From Bactericera cockerelli (lineage: Eukaryota > Arthropoda > Insecta > Hemiptera > Triozidae): 64,000 nt of DNA. The notes under the pieces were generated by a model. That model was not told the origin of the DNA. It worked only from the letters and a program-made list of their open reading frames with translations, and searched no databases. This document shows positions 1 through 11,519 of the stretch, piece by piece. The DNA lies in assembly GCA_024516035.1 (NCBI GenBank), contig CM044963.1, positions 31,982,425 through 32,046,424 on the forward strand, written 5' to 3'. Both the position numbers and the translations under genes were made by a program. Each line of letters starts with the position of its first letter. Position 1 is the stretch's first letter.

Positions 1-1272
1 TTTTATATGCACGCCGGTATCAAGCTCGCCGGGAGGCGAGCGCTCGTCAAGTAGCGCCAGCCCACCGGCCTATATTAACACGAAACAGAGTTTATATGTA
101 TTTTGTTTTTATTGTTTTCGCCCACTTCCCGTTAACTTTTATCAATTTTTATTTCAAATTCGTAATGAGACGCGAAAATAGATTGTGTTTTACGAAATCG
201 CGAGGTTCCTACGTACAGATAAAGTCGTTTTCTGGCCACGCCGAAAATCTTGAATTTCATGAAAATATTCATACAGGTTTTTTTTTTCTTCAGACCAATT
301 TTCTGTCAAGGGTACAGCAATGTGTGCTTGTCGTGGAAAGACGTGAGCTACGTTTTTGGATAGGGAATTTTTATTTCTGCATACCTTTTATAGTTTCAAG
401 TATGTATTTTTTATAGGATAGGAGATTTAGCCTTCTAAAATAAAACCGGAAAGTTCCACAGAGCCGCCCCTGGTTCAAAGTATTACACTGGACCAAACTT
501 GAGTTATGGCCTTTGAAAGGAAAACTTATTATGGAGCCCAGAGCCGCCTATTGTTATCCTAGAAATGTATTTCTGGTGTTTTTAGAAAGGTCTAGTCAAA
601 GGGAATGAGATCTCTTAATTTCAGATGGTTGAAACAAGTAGAAAAGTATTTAAAGCTCTCTAAAGAAATATCTATAATGAACCCTGGAGCCACGCCTAGT
701 TATCTCAAGTGGATGACTGAAGGTTCTTTCTAAAGGTCTAATTAAGCAAAGTTATACTACGATGTAAATAAAAATATAAAAAAATCAGCGAGGTAAAAAG
801 ACAGTGTGAGAGATAAAAGAAAAAAACAGAATTTAATCTTATGAAAGTAACAAAAAAAATTCGTCACACAGGACTATGGGATTGATACGTCTTCGCTTCA
901 TCCAAGCTGCCAACAGACACGATTTATCAGAATGGGAATAATAACGTCATATAACTTCGTTCAAAGATTTCTACATCACGATAATATTATCATAACAATC
1001 ATAATTATATTTCAAAGGTAAAACATTATTTCTTCAAACTCACTACTGAGAGGAAGCGTGCCTCTGATATTATTAGAAAAGTATAAATATTGGCCAGTAA
1101 GAGGCAAAATATTGATTAATGTAGATCAAAATAATGATAAATATAATAAAATATTAGTCGACGATTACAGAGTAGTCTCTGTGATCGTCGACTGGTGTAG
1201 GTAAAACACAAAGTTTGCAAGGTGACCTGGGTTCGAATCCCGGCTAGGTAGAATTTTTTACTCAGTACTTTG
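1..1272 (+). repeat. Left arm of large inverted repeat pair 1
   Basis: From about base 19 to 1272 this is the reverse complement of 26618-26813 plus 29535-30572, with high identity by eye. The outer tip holds the palindrome GAGCGCTCG in both arms. Around 440-740 it contains a loose internal repeat built on 'gagccgcc..gttatc'. The inner end (about 1213-1250) is tRNA-like, with the B-box-like stretch GGTTCGAATCCCGGC. It is not known whether these are TIRs of one giant element or two copies of one repeat family. Confidence 0.75.
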
Positions 1273-1299
1273 GATACTTTTTTACTCAGATGAAAAAGC

Positions 1300-1512
1300 G
1301 CAATTTTTCATGCAAATGCGCCCTTTTTCCCCCGTGGCGGGCGCCCCAGTGGGAATATTTCAAAATCCTTTCTTATTGTGCATTAAAGACCTAAAAGTGA
1401 CCTACATGCCTAATTTCAGCTTCCTAGGACTTACCAGTGCTGAGAAATCGAGATGAATGAGTGAGTGACTGTCACGTGAGTGAGTGTTGACTTTCGGATT
1501 TATATATATAGA
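1300..1512 (-). mobile_element. Helitron-like non-autonomous remnant
   Basis: On the minus strand the sequence starts TCTATATATATAAAT and shares the core GGTAAGTCCTAGGAAGCTGA with the better preserved element at 24061-24291. The 3' hairpin and CTAG terminus are not recognisable, so the 3' end is uncertain. Confidence 0.5.
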
Positions 1513-1925
1513 TTTAAAACCAAAACACCTAACAAATTTTGTGAACCGAGATTTATCTCCTGTACACGTTCAGAATTTATTTATTTATTTATTTATTATA
1601 CAATATACGGATAACAAAAGATCCTTTTCTAACTATTACATTAAATCCCTAGCTACTGAAATTGTAATTATTCTATCTTATTTTAATATAATAAATCTAA
1701 ATCTAATGAAAATGATGTACTAAAGTTAAGGTATGCTTGGCATGAGAAAAAAAATTATTGGTGAAAAAAAAAAAAAAAAAAAAAAAAAAAAGCATATAGA
1801 TAATATATAGACTAGAACGAAGAGGAACTTAAAGTTTGTAGTGGAATTAAGAAAGCTATCTATGAGGAAACGTCAGTAAAACATTGATTATTATAGAATA
1901 ACCTCACTTCTTGTGAGGAAGTGCA
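1513..1925. other. AT-rich interval, no gene seen
   Basis: The interval contains a short (TTTA)n run near 1578 and a poly(A) run at 1764-1791, probably the tail of a retroposed sequence. No coding signal is seen. Confidence 0.5.
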
Positions 1926-1929
1926 GAAA

Positions 1930-2135
1930 AAGACAAAGTGTACTCAATGATGAAAGAACCGGTGCTTTTGTACTTGGTTCTTGAGTAATTACTCGAATCC
2001 ACTATTCCATTTACATCCGCTCGCAGAGTCTCAAAAACCAAGTACAAAAGAACCTGGGTAAATACTCGGTACTTTTATGTAATCGATTACTGAAGTACCG
2101 GTTCTATGAAATACTCGGTATCACCCATCTCTAAT
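1930..2135. repeat. hAT-like terminal fragment
   Basis: The interval is rich in 'aaccggt', 'gagtaattactcg' and 'ggtactt' words and ends in 'tacccatctcta'-like sequence (reverse complement TAGAGATGGGTG). That resembles the termini of hAT-type elements. The same words recur at 23540-24012. No 8-bp target duplication was found. Confidence 0.3.
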
Positions 2136-2428
2136 TATTGCCAACAATACTGAAACGGGGTACTTTTCTGTTAGTGAATCTAGCAGTGGGTTTCAAAATT
2201 TGAAAAGATCAACAAAATTGCTGAGCACTATCTAGTGTCACTGAAAGGATCACACTTGTTATCTCAAGATTTCTCCTCTCTTCAGAAAGTACTATAAAAA
2301 TTTCTGTCAGCATCTTTCTAAAGTTTCTTTTTTGTTTGCGGGGGTTGATGGAAAAAGGGCGTAAGTCATTTACGCCCTTTTTGCATCACTGATTGAGGAA
2401 AATCAATTAAATCAAAAAGTAGTGATAT

Positions 2429-2849
2429 CCCCAAAAAAACACTTCGTGTAAAAATAGTCGTCAAGTGTTGGAATAATTAAAAAGAACTGATATCAAAAAC
2501 GTCAATTTTCTATGTTTCAAGGAATTATTTTTCACGTAATTAGTCACACAACAAAATAATACTCTTGAAAGAACCATGTTGCATAGTTACAGAACCACGT
2601 TCTTGACTACTGCACACTGTTTTGTTCTGAAATTTATGTATAGAAATCTGCTAACAATACAGTGTGCAGTAGTCAAGAACGTGGTTCTGTAACTATGCAA
2701 CATGGTTCTTTCAAGAGCATTATTTTGTTGTGTGACTAATTACGTGAAAAATAATTCCTTGAAACATAGAAAATTGACGTTTTTGATATCAGTTCTTTTT
2801 AATTATTCCAACACTTGACGACTATTTTTACACGAAGTGTTTTTGGGGG
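2429..2849. mobile_element. Foldback MITE, near-perfect palindrome (421 bp)
   Basis: The two halves are near-perfect reverse complements meeting near 2635, and the ends are CCCC(C)AAAAA / TTTTTGGGGG. No coding capacity is visible. It shares its outer 100 bp per arm with the second copy at 22884-23372, while the central parts differ. The left flank (2401-2428) is also shared with the right flank of the second copy, so the element may extend further on one side. Confidence 0.85.
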
Positions 2850-2924
2850 ATTACACAAAAGGAAAACATAAGTAGTAAAATCACTTATATGTATACTTAT
2901 ATAAAAGTAAAAACAGGGAGTAGA

Positions 2925-3095
2925 CCAGTAGTCTGGCGGGGGGACTATAAACAGGGAGTAGACCAGCATTGGCTTGGTTCTGGGGGCCCTTGTCAATTAT
3001 TAGCCTCCTTGTAAAAACAGTGGTAGAAGTGCTGAGTCATTCCTCCACTGTCTGGCTACCATCGTTCACGATGACGCCACCTTAAATGACGATGA
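2925..3095 (+). repeat. Dispersed repeat 'ggggactataaacaggg'
   Basis: The block contains 'ctataaacagggagtagacc' followed by text ending in 'cgttcacgatgacgccacc'. Further copies are at 41090-41245, 41785-41965 (reverse) and 62500-62830. The class is unknown to me. Its 3' end is constant between copies, which suggests a SINE-like retroelement. Confidence 0.6.
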
Positions 3096-3960
3096 AAATT
3101 AGGAATAAAAATATTATTATAATTACAAATTATTTTACAAATATTCGCATTAAATATTTTACTTCCGAGAAATTTCTTGTTATAGACTGATTGAAATTCC
3201 ACAAGAGAAGCCGAAATTATCACACCAACCTCTATGAATCATAAGAGCTGTATCTCTCCGAGTACGAGGCACAAGATTCAAGCTAACCTCGTATGGTTTT
3301 CATGACAAAGCTGGGCTCCCATTCATTGAAGACTGAATATTTTGTCTGTGTTCATTTGTTCAATCATGTACTTTTATTTTGTCTGTGTTCAATTATGTAC
3401 TTTTATTTTGTCTGTGTTCAATTAAAAAATAATGATAAATTAATCAAAAAATATCCATCTTGTGAATTTTACCTAGGGACCGAACTCATAAGCCAATGGA
3501 CCCAATTAATACGTTGGGGACCCGATCCTAAAAAAAAATCCAAAATTTGGGGACCCAACTCATACGTGACCCTTTTTTCAAAATTACTCTCGGACCTAAT
3601 TCATACTCAGCCAACTATATAATGAGAATATTCTTAAAAATAATAAAAAAAATTCTATTAGATCTCTATTATTAAATAATGCAAAAAATACAAAAATGTG
3701 GATCGAATTAGAGAAAGAAAAACATGAACTTGTGAAGACAAATCTATTTCTACACCCTGTATCTTCTGAACCATCTAACTGTGTCCTTTGTGGTTTGCGA
3801 CAGATAAGCTCTCAAATAAGTTATTGGGTGGCTATCCTTGATGCCAACCAATGGAAAGTTAGCCTCATGGGAAAGTAGCTCCATGTGGTAGATAATTAAA
3901 TGCGATAGACCTACAGGGTGTGGCAAGAGACTAAACCAAAAGTTCCAATATTAAATCTAG
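3096..3960. other. No gene recognised
   Basis: AT-rich sequence. 3166-3190 resembles the 'acttccgagaaatttct' motif that marks inverted repeat pair 2. 3470-3610 has three loosely repeated 'gggacccaactcatacg' segments. The open frames here are short and look like chance. Confidence 0.4.
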
Positions 3961-4140
3961 CCGACCTGCGTGGCTCAGTGGTTAAGAGCATTGGTTACTG
4001 ACCCGGAGGTTGCGGGTCCGAATCCCGGCTGGAGCGGAAATTTCTGACCAAAATTTTCCGTTTCCGGAATGGCATGGATGTAAAGGTAAAGTTCCCTGAA
4101 GTAATGCGAAAGCGGTTCCGGGGCACACTTATCTTCTTTT
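3961..4140 (+). repeat. tRNA-derived SINE, family T3
   Basis: The tRNA-like head has an A box (TGGCTCAGTGGTTAAGAGC) and a B box (GGTCCGAATCCC). The body ends 'aaagcggttccggggcac' and a T-rich stretch. Other copies are at 9165-9292 (-), 34492-34665 (-) and 63013-63195 (+), with a 3' piece at 6000-6075 (-). Confidence 0.75.
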
Positions 4141-4279
4141 TTTTAAATATTAGATGTTATATCATTTATTAAACAGTATTATAAGATGACGTGTTATGAT
4201 AATCCTCTCTTTTTTGTTTTGTGTCTGGGGTCAGATAGGGCTATCAGAAAAAAAAAAAAAAAAAAATTAACAAAATGTG

Positions 4280-4635
4280 GTATACATAGTAATGGTTGTG
4301 ACTACTGCCCGTAGTCCAGAGATCCTGACTTTGATCTCAAGTCGGAGCAGACTTTTCACACAGAACATGCTGTTCCCTCCGTACATATGAGGCTGGCATT
4401 TCCGGCCCTACCCAAGCTGGGTGAGGTTCATGTGGTAGCTGGTACGATTCCCAGCGAATGGCGGGTAAAACCCCCGTCCTAATCCAGGACGTTAAATCAA
4501 ATAGAATCGTTGGCGTTAGGAAGGGCATCCAGCCGAAAAAAATGTGCCAAAACCATCCAACCTCGACCATGAGGTTGAACATACTCGACCCTGCTTGAGC
4601 GGGATAAGACAGAGTACAAGAAGAAGAAGGTATAC
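4280..4635 (+). repeat. tRNA-derived SINE T7 joined to a LINE-type 3' tail
   Basis: The head reads 'tggttgtgactactgcccg' with a degraded B box. The body has 'ggccctacccaagctgggtg' and 'caggacgttaaatcaaatag'. The end 'gaagggcatccagccgaaaa ... gaagaagaag' has the look of an RTE-type LINE 3' terminus. The same terminus flanks the 34-bp minisatellite at 57352-58870. Confidence 0.65.
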
Positions 4636-4848
4636 AATACATAGTAGTAATTATTATAGTTAAGAGGGAAACTTTGTCTCAAAAAGATATAACTATGTAC
4701 TTTTATAACCTGTTAATTCGGGTAGCGCCGCAGTGTGACACTTTTTTTCCACTTTTTGGAAATCGTCCATTCTTGGAACTATCCCCAAAACTGCCGCCCT
4801 CTTGAAACTGAGGGTTTTTTTTTGTGAAAAATCACTAAAAAAACATTT

Positions 4849-5175
4849 TCAGCCAGCGTCAATTCGGCACGTTGAATTCGGTACCTACTGAAATTGATGG
4901 AGACGGTTGACAAAACATTAGCACCTAATCTAAAGAGCCTAGAGACCATCGTCGTGGATGGCAAGGGAAGCAACGTCCAGCGAGATTAGAAGTGGGATGG
5001 GTGACCGTTCAAATTCGATTCCTCGTGAAGCTGACTATTCCCACCCCACCCTGGCTGGAGGTTGAGTAGCTGGTTTGTGAGTTTCCAGCAAAGCCGACGG
5101 TAAGCCGTCGTGATAAAACCACGTAGTTTTTTTCAGACCATGTGTTGTTGAAAACGACGTTTCACTCAAATTAAA
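4849..5175 (+). repeat. 5S rRNA-derived SINE (S5), degraded and interrupted
   Basis: 5S-like pieces are present ('gttgaattcggtacc', 'aagcaacgtccagcgag', 'tgggatgggtgaccg'), followed by the S5 body ('gtgagtttcc', 'gttgaaaacgacgttt'). About 75 bp of unrelated sequence separates the 5' end of the 5S part from its A-box region. Confidence 0.7.
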
Positions 5176-5999
5176 AAGAGACATTTTCGATTCCAAATCA
5201 AAAAAGGTGACACACTCCTCAGAGTTTCTACAACGAAATTTGAGACACCCTGTCTTGATATACAAGTACATAGATTGATGATGTTGTTGATATTAAATCT
5301 CTTGTTGTTTTTATGACGATGATAATTAATAATAATAACTATAGTAATAATAATAATAAAAACTTTTAAAGTATTACAACCCATTGGATCTGAGGAATTA
5401 GGATAATTCTTGATCCAATCTGGAGATAGCGGAGGAACGTTCATCCAAAAATCCTCTTGGTAAAATGGATAATAATAATAATGTATAGTTATGTCTAATA
5501 AAGTGAATATCCTTATAATAATAATAAATAACAAATTAACATGATGATAATAATAGTAAGAAGCAGAAGAATAAAAAAGTTTTTCTATCATGAACAAGAA
5601 TACCTCAGTTCAAAGTATTTGATACTGGAACAAAGTATTCAATACTCAATAGAATATGTTTTTTAAACGTTTCTAGCACAATTCTTTCTCTTTATCTTGG
5701 TATTGGATTTAGCACCAATACCAAGATTCTGTTGGTATTAGCAGCGCCCTTGATCAAGTTTTTTTTTTTTTTTTTTTTTATTATGAATGTCATTTTCTAT
5801 GTATGTATAATGTATAATATGTAAATATTCTATGTAAATAAAAATTGATCTAATACTTCAATATTCAATAAATAGTAGCCGGATAAATTTTATTAAAACT
5901 TGCTATTAATATTGGTATGGTATCTGTCAGCTACGAGAGGTCTTGGTAGATACGACTCTTTAATGATCTTTTGAGCCATATCGGTCTATTTTTTTTTCA
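5176..5999. other. AT-rich interval with AAT/ATT microsatellites
   Basis: Scattered (AAT)n and (ATT)n runs are seen at 5320-5360 and 5468-5560, with a poly(T) run at 5760-5779. 'cgcccttgatcaagtt' at 5748 recurs at 18420, 40740, 21860 and 43470 and marks another old repeat family. No gene is seen. Confidence 0.45.
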
Positions 6000-6103
6000 A
6001 TAAAAGGTAACTCTGCCCCAGAACCGCTTTCGCATCACTTCATGGCACTTAATTTTTACATCAATGCCATTTCATAACTTCCAAAACACAGTGAGTTCCT
6101 GTC

Positions 6104-6265
6104 ATGTCCCGGTAGCTCAGTGGTAAAGGCGGGGCATGACAAGTTATCCTTCCATTTGGGGTTTTTAACACATAATAATATGTCTTGGGCTTACTGCTGG
6201 AATAATGGGACTTTAATAGTCCTAATTGCGCAGTAGAAATAAGGCGATATTACTATTATTTGAAT
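6104..6265 (+). repeat. tRNA-derived SINE, family T1
   Basis: The head 'cccggtagctcagtggtaa' is partly deleted in its B-box region. The body has 'atgacaagttatcctccat'-like text and the tail 'aataaggcgatattactatt'. A reverse-strand T3 3' piece lies just upstream (6000-6075). Confidence 0.7.
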
Positions 6266-7260
6266 AGAGCTTGAATTTTGAGTAAGCGGGATTCTACTGT
6301 CAATCAGACGCAATGCTACCATAACACCAGGCGCGGCCGGTGGGAATTTGGTTTGGGGGTGCTGTCAAAATTTTACGAAAAGAAAAACTATGCAACATTT
6401 AATACATGTCTGCAAGGCCTAGTGGTGAAGTGGTTATGTCAGGGAGAGGGAATTCTAACTAGGGGGTCAATAGTTCAAGTCTCACGTGTGGTGATTTTCG
6501 AGAATTCTGTTAGAGTGGTTAAGTATCATAATAAAGTAATTTGCTTTAATTTATAAAAAATGATTAGCTGACGCAAATATATTATGATGATAATTTTGGA
6601 ATAACGTTTATTTTTCACAACTATTGTAGATTTTTTTTCAACATGCATGAGAAAAAAAAATGTTCAAAAGAAAGAAAATAAGAATTTATAAAGGACTTAC
6701 TCTTTACTCTACTGATTATTTGGAGAAGAATCCATTCGCTGGATTTCGAACAAAACTTGTGCATGGCTTTTTCATTGAAGTCAGAATCAAATATGTATGT
6801 TTGAAATCATTTTTTTGGCAAGTGAAAACAAAGAAAACTTATTCTTAATAAGATGTCAACTGAATAGATTTTGTTTTTCCATACCTGCTTTGAAATGTAA
6901 TTACCTAATTCCTATGTGATAAAAAAACAATACATTTTATACTTTTTTCATTAAAAGTAAAAATATACATTTTTAACTTTAAAGAGAATGAATTGATAAT
7001 GCTAATTTAATTTTAATATCCTTTATAAGAAGTTTCAAACCCAACTTAAATTGATTGCACAAATTTAATCTTAAAATGAATTCAAAAAGGATAAAAATAA
7101 ATGTTTATAATTATAGACCGATATGTTTACAAAACTTTGGGTAATATAAACTGTTAGGTAAATTAATGATTAATTGTTATTTGTTACACTGTGCTTTAAA
7201 TCATTAAATAAATTGTAACCGATTATTAATTAATTTTCAAAACAAAAACACGTGAAATTA
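6266..7260. other. No gene or repeat recognised
   Basis: Strongly AT-rich DNA. A short open frame (6660-6848) has no recognisable motif. 6330-6370 contains 'cggtgggaatttggtttggg', also seen near 9735. Confidence 0.4.
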
Positions 7261-7404
7261 TTAACATAAATTAGGCGGAACGGAACGAAAGGGCACAAAT
7301 CAAAACCAGGTCATTCGCGGCGCGAAGTCGGTAGGCACTAATTTGTTTAGTATGTTAGTTCCGGATTCCGGAAGGAACAAGTAAAAATTAGTTCAGTGGA
7401 TGAA

Positions 7405-7620
7405 GGGGAAGCCGGAGGGCTTCCCCTCTTCCTCCTCTGAACGGAAATCTAAAAATAATTCGAATTTTTACCACATCAGTCCACATCACTCTATTAGCTC
7501 TGCAGTCAGTTAGAAATTTTTCAGCGGACACTATTTGCCTCCTTCTGGTCTCCCCCGAGACCAACCCGCACAGCGGGTTGGTTTGGTTGCTCCATGCCTT
7601 CCTCTTTCAATAAGGCATGA
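7405..7620. other. Cluster of GC-rich hairpins
   Basis: Four perfect stems lie in about 215 bp: GGGGAAGCC/GGCTTCCCC (7405-7426), GGTCTC/GAGACC (7547-7562), CCAACCCGC/GCGGGTTGG (7561-7581) and ATGCCTT/AAGGCAT (about 7595-7620). The surroundings are AT-rich. The segment 'ggtgctg..gttccgcagctcc' near 7952 recurs at 10259, so part of this region is repetitive. Confidence 0.5.
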
Positions 7621-8227
7621 GCAGAGAAAAGAGAAATGCTCTACGGAGCGCGGCAGCGTTCCGCACGGAGAAGCCAAAAAGTAAGAAGCGCGTTAGATAT
7701 AGCTCCGTGAAGTTGGCTCGCCCCTAAAACCAATATGAAACCTTTATTAGTCAAAAGTTTATATTTATGTTCTCTACAATCAAACTTGGCTAAGGTTTAT
7801 CTAATTAGGTACCTAGTTTTTATTTAGCATGATTTTTTTTATCATAATGATAATTTTTATGAATTTTTGTTCGAAATATGCGTAATGATTTTTCATTCAC
7901 TACAAGCTAGAGAGACATGAAAAAAAAACTTTTCTTTCCTTTTCGTCTGGGGGTGCTGGAGTTCCGCAGCTCCTTAGCACCGGCCGTCCCTGCATAACAC
8001 ATTAGAATCGAGTGAGCACCAATAATTAATACAGTGTAAGAGATCCAACGATCGCGTCGGTTAGAATGTTTAGCTCGGGGCGAGTTTTAAAAATTCGCGA
8101 ACGCCTTTCTCTTAACAATTAACACCGGATTAGCCTTACACGACACGAGTTATACTAGGCGAGACCTTGACTGAGGTCGCACGGTGAAAAGATCGATCTA
8201 GCGATAGATCTCATTATTGTCTGTATG

Positions 8228-8440
8228 CAAGCTCTCGTGGTGCAATGGTTACGGCTAGCGGTTTTCAAAGGTCTCGCGTTCGAATACGAGGTTGGGCAGA
8301 AGTTTCTAGTTTCTAACCTCCTAAGAGGAAATTTTCTGTTCTCCCAAATTAAGAACAAGAGATTTCCGGCTCCACGCTGGCTGGGTGAGGTTTGATGTGC
8401 GTCTGTTGCAATTTTTAGTGACGGAGAATGGCTCAAGCAT
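8228..8440 (+). repeat. tRNA-derived SINE related to T7
   Basis: The head is 'gctctcgtggtgcaatggtt' with B box GCGTTCGAATAC, followed by a body with 'ccggctccacgctggctggg' as in T7 and S5 bodies. Confidence 0.6.
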
Positions 8441-8584
8441 AACTGAATAACTCAAGAGGTATGAACTCTTGCGTACTCCCCGTCCTGAATAACTCAAGAG
8501 GTATTTTTGTTTGTTTGTTTGTTTTTTTTTTATATACAAATTAACGGGTTGAACCCACTTATGAATACAGGGATTTCTAATACG

Positions 8585-8890
8585 TGTTCAGGGATCGAAC
8601 CTAGGTCACCTTGAGTGCAAGCCACCATTTGGCACTACACCATTTGGCCACGGTGACTTAAAAAACGGTGAGAGTAAACTCTTTAGTCTCATTCTTGCAG
8701 GATAAACAGAGTATTGTATTGAGTATTATGAGGCGAGAAGGCGTTAACAGATTCGTTATTAGACATGTCAGACAGACACTATGTTATGAAATTCTGCCCA
8801 AACTGGGGATCGAACTTGGGATCTCTGGACCAAGGTCAGTGTTGGGAACCACTACCGAAAGGGGGCTGAGTCTAACGTTAGTTACTTAAC
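8585..8890 (-). repeat. Two tRNA-derived SINE heads, reverse strand
   Basis: 8590-8655 contains 'gatcgaacctaggtcacc', and 8795-8890 contains 'ggggatcgaacttgggatc' followed by 'aagggggctgagtctaacg' (family T6, second copy at 10985-11095). Both are antisense B-box signatures. Confidence 0.6.
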
Positions 8891-8917
8891 TGTCAGTGTC
8901 CATGGGTGTTGTATCAC

Positions 8918-9140
8918 CGTGCACTGGTAGTCAAGTGGTTGACGCGCTAGTCTGGTAATCCAGGTAGCGTAAGGATCCGTTGGTTCGAATCCCACCCAGT
9001 TCATGAATTTTTTCCTCATTAATTTGAGTTTGTGACCACATATTAATAAGACTCTGAGGGTTAGGTGGTAGAAAATGCTTTGAGCATTAACATCGCCTGG
9101 TTACCTTCCACTAAAGAGTACTATTATTATTATTATGAAA
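8918..9140 (+). repeat. tRNA-derived SINE, family T2
   Basis: The head 'cactggtagtcaagtggttg' has B box GGTTCGAATCCC, the body 'gtttgtgaccacatattaat', and the 3' end 'ttccactaaagagtactatt' runs into (ATT)n. This is the most frequent SINE family in the window. Confidence 0.8.
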
Positions 9141-9164
9141 AAGACAATAACACGAAGCGTAGGC

Positions 9165-9292
9165 TCCCTGAACACGGTGGGCGTTAGGAATATGCGATTT
9201 CATAAACGGAAAAACCAGGTCAGAATTTTCCGCTCCGTCGTGGGATTCGAACTCGCAAGCTTCGGGTTAGCAGCCAATGCTCTAAATTACCA
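9165..9292 (-). repeat. tRNA-derived SINE T3, partial
   Basis: Antisense B box 'gggattcgaactcgcaa' and 'gcagccaatgctctaa' match the T3 head. Confidence 0.6.
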
Positions 9293-9324
9293 CAAAAAAA
9301 TATTGTAATATTTTTAGATGAGTA

Positions 9325-9610
9325 TTTCACAGTCTTCTTTATTTCGTAGCCATGAAACAGGAGCTACTGTAGACGCTTGTGGTCTGTGTTGTAGCCTGCC
9401 CATCCAGTAGTATGGCTCCCCTCTGATGAGCGAGAAGTGACACAATACTTCCCAATTAAGTGCTGGGTCAACACGAGCTCATCGGAAAGTATCCCTTACA
9501 AACAATTGTAACCAAACTAAGAATACAATTTTTTGTCGGCACGGGGGATCGAACCCGGGACCTTCCGCATGGCAAGCGAGTGCTTAACCACTGAGCTAAT
9601 CGCTCGCTCA
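9325..9610 (-). repeat. tRNA-derived SINE, family T5
   Basis: The antisense head 'ttaaccactgagctaatcg' has B box 'gatcgaacccgggacc'. The body contains 'tctgatgagcgagaagtgac' and 'gtagccatgaaacaggagc'. Other copies are at 20745-21020 (+) and 61795-62095 (-), with fragments at 30628, 32400 and 32757. Confidence 0.75.
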
Positions 9611-9859
9611 GTGGTTAAGCAAAATTCAAACATGATTCACCCAGTATGACTGAAAGCTTTAAACCCGCGGCTCTCCATCATGTGAGACTAACATCAACAA
9701 CCACCTTTACCACGTATTAGTTACCTAGGAGCATGCGCGGCCGGTGAGAAAATGATTTGGGGGTACTGCCACATGCGCCATACTACAATGACATTTATAT
9801 TGTTTTTCATTATTTTATAATGCTCTATTAGGTAAGAAGGTAAGAACTATAAGAACTGT

Positions 9860-10790
9860 TGGGTGGAAGAGATTGCCACAGGCAATAACCCCGCCCTTTA
9901 GGTAGGACATGAACTTCATTCTCTCTTATTTTTGTTCTTGTATCTTTGCGTAATCTTATTGTTTTTATTTATAATTTCATTTATTTTACTGTATATATTT
10001 TTGTTCTGCCTAATAACGCTTATAATAATAATAACTAAAATATAATCCGTAAAATACAATGAAATTATAAAGAAAAAATAAATAAATTGAATAAAGAAAC
10101 AAGAACAAAAAAGAGAATTATAGATTCGCTTTTTCAATATCTAATGAGTTTGAGTTAGTTTACCAAGACAATCATAATAATTATGCATTATTACTATGCA
10201 TAGTAAAAAAAAAAAAATTATGCATTAATTATTCTAGAAATGTGTGATAATTTTCATGTGGGTGCTGCAGTTCCGCAGCTCCTTAGCACCGACCATGCCT
10301 GCCTGGGAGACAAACTTGTGTCGTCAAAGAGACCGATCGCATAAAATATATTTTAGCACGAACACTGATTTATTCGCTAGTGCTATTTACATACTTGTAA
10401 ATTTAATCTATGTTTACATAAATTACTCGTACGAATATGATATCCGTGTTCTTGCTGGAAATACGAGTGCTTTCTTGTTTTACATAAAACATAATTTTAT
10501 CGAAGGTAATTTTATGAACTTGTAAGTAGTAATGCAATCTGTAGCAAGCATAAATTAAATGCGAAAACTGTAAATTATAGAAATGCATTAGTGAATAATA
10601 AAACAATTATTATTATACAATTTATTAATAAGGACATACTCGGAATATACAAATAGAAATAAAAATTAATATACAAAATTGCAAAAAATAGGATGCATGT
10701 TACTCGTATCTGATTGGTTTAAATATAATAATAATTATTATTATGATAAAATACTAATATCAAAATTTGATAAAAAAAGAGATAAAAATA
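9860..10790. other. Retroposon 3' tail and AT-rich DNA
   Basis: 9866-9910 carries 'gattgccacaggcaataacc', a 3'-terminal module found at about eight places in the window. The rest is AT-rich without a recognisable gene. The frame at 10244-10525 has no motif I know. Confidence 0.45.
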
Positions 10791-10794
10791 ATAA

Positions 10795-11095
10795 TCCTTA
10801 TTTATCCAGCCCCATCAGGAGTAAGCCCTAGACATATTTCCAGCAGTAAGCCTGAGACATATTATTATGTGCTCAAAATACCAAATGGGAGGATAACTTG
10901 TCATGTCCCGGCTGGGTTTCGAACTCGCAACCTCTGGATTACAAGCCTGCTGTATTGACCTGTCCATAAATTATAAATATATAAATTTCTGCCCAAACTG
11001 GGGATCGAACTTGGGATCTCTGTACCACGGTCAGTGTTGGAACCATTGTAGCAAGGGGGCTGAATCTAAAGTTTTACTTACTTTAAACTTTCTAA
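10795..11095 (-). repeat. SINE T1 followed by SINE T6, reverse strand
   Basis: 10795-10975 has the antisense T1 body ('ggataacttgtcatgtcccg') and B box ('gggtttcgaactcgcaac'). 10985-11095 is antisense T6 ('ggggatcgaacttgggatc'). Confidence 0.7.
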
Positions 11096-11371
11096 TTTTT
11101 CTCTTATATTACAAGCAGGTCCAGCTTGGCCGAGATGGCTGAAGCAAAATCTTTTTCGCCAATGGCAGTGTTTTGAATTTCGAAATCCGTCTTATTGCCT
11201 TGACTATAAGACAGTACTACAATTTCTTCTAGACTTACGTTTGTGTAAGCGATGATCATAGTGTCAGTGGTCGTCGTGTCAGTGATGTTTGATTATATTG
11301 AGATTTCCATTGTAATTTGTGTTAAATAGCTTAGTTAAAAAAAAACTTTCAGTGTTCATGAGTGTTGTATC

Positions 11372-11519
11372 ACCGTGCACTGGTAATCAAGTGGTTATCG
11401 CGCTAGCGTGTGGTATTCCAGGTAGCGTAGGGATCCGTTGGTTCGAATACCACCCAGTGCATGCATTTTTCCTCATTAATTTCAGTTTGTGACCACATAA
11501 TAATAACACTCTGAGGGTT
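11372..11519 (+). repeat. 5' half of SINE T2 split by a LINE
   Basis: The T2 head and the body up to 'actctgagggtt' are present. The remaining 3' half resumes at 14732, so the SINE was the target of the LINE at 11520-14731. Confidence 0.85.

Noticed and set aside
3961..4036. Genuine tRNA genes (here and at many other tRNA-like heads)
   Set aside because: Each head is followed by a family-specific body and tail and occurs in several copies, so they are SINEs. Folding with tRNAscan-SE would be the decisive test.
9415..9445. Hammerhead-like CTGATGAG
   Set aside because: It is a variant of the T5 SINE body (other copies read 'ccatcagagg'); the rest of the ribozyme core is absent.
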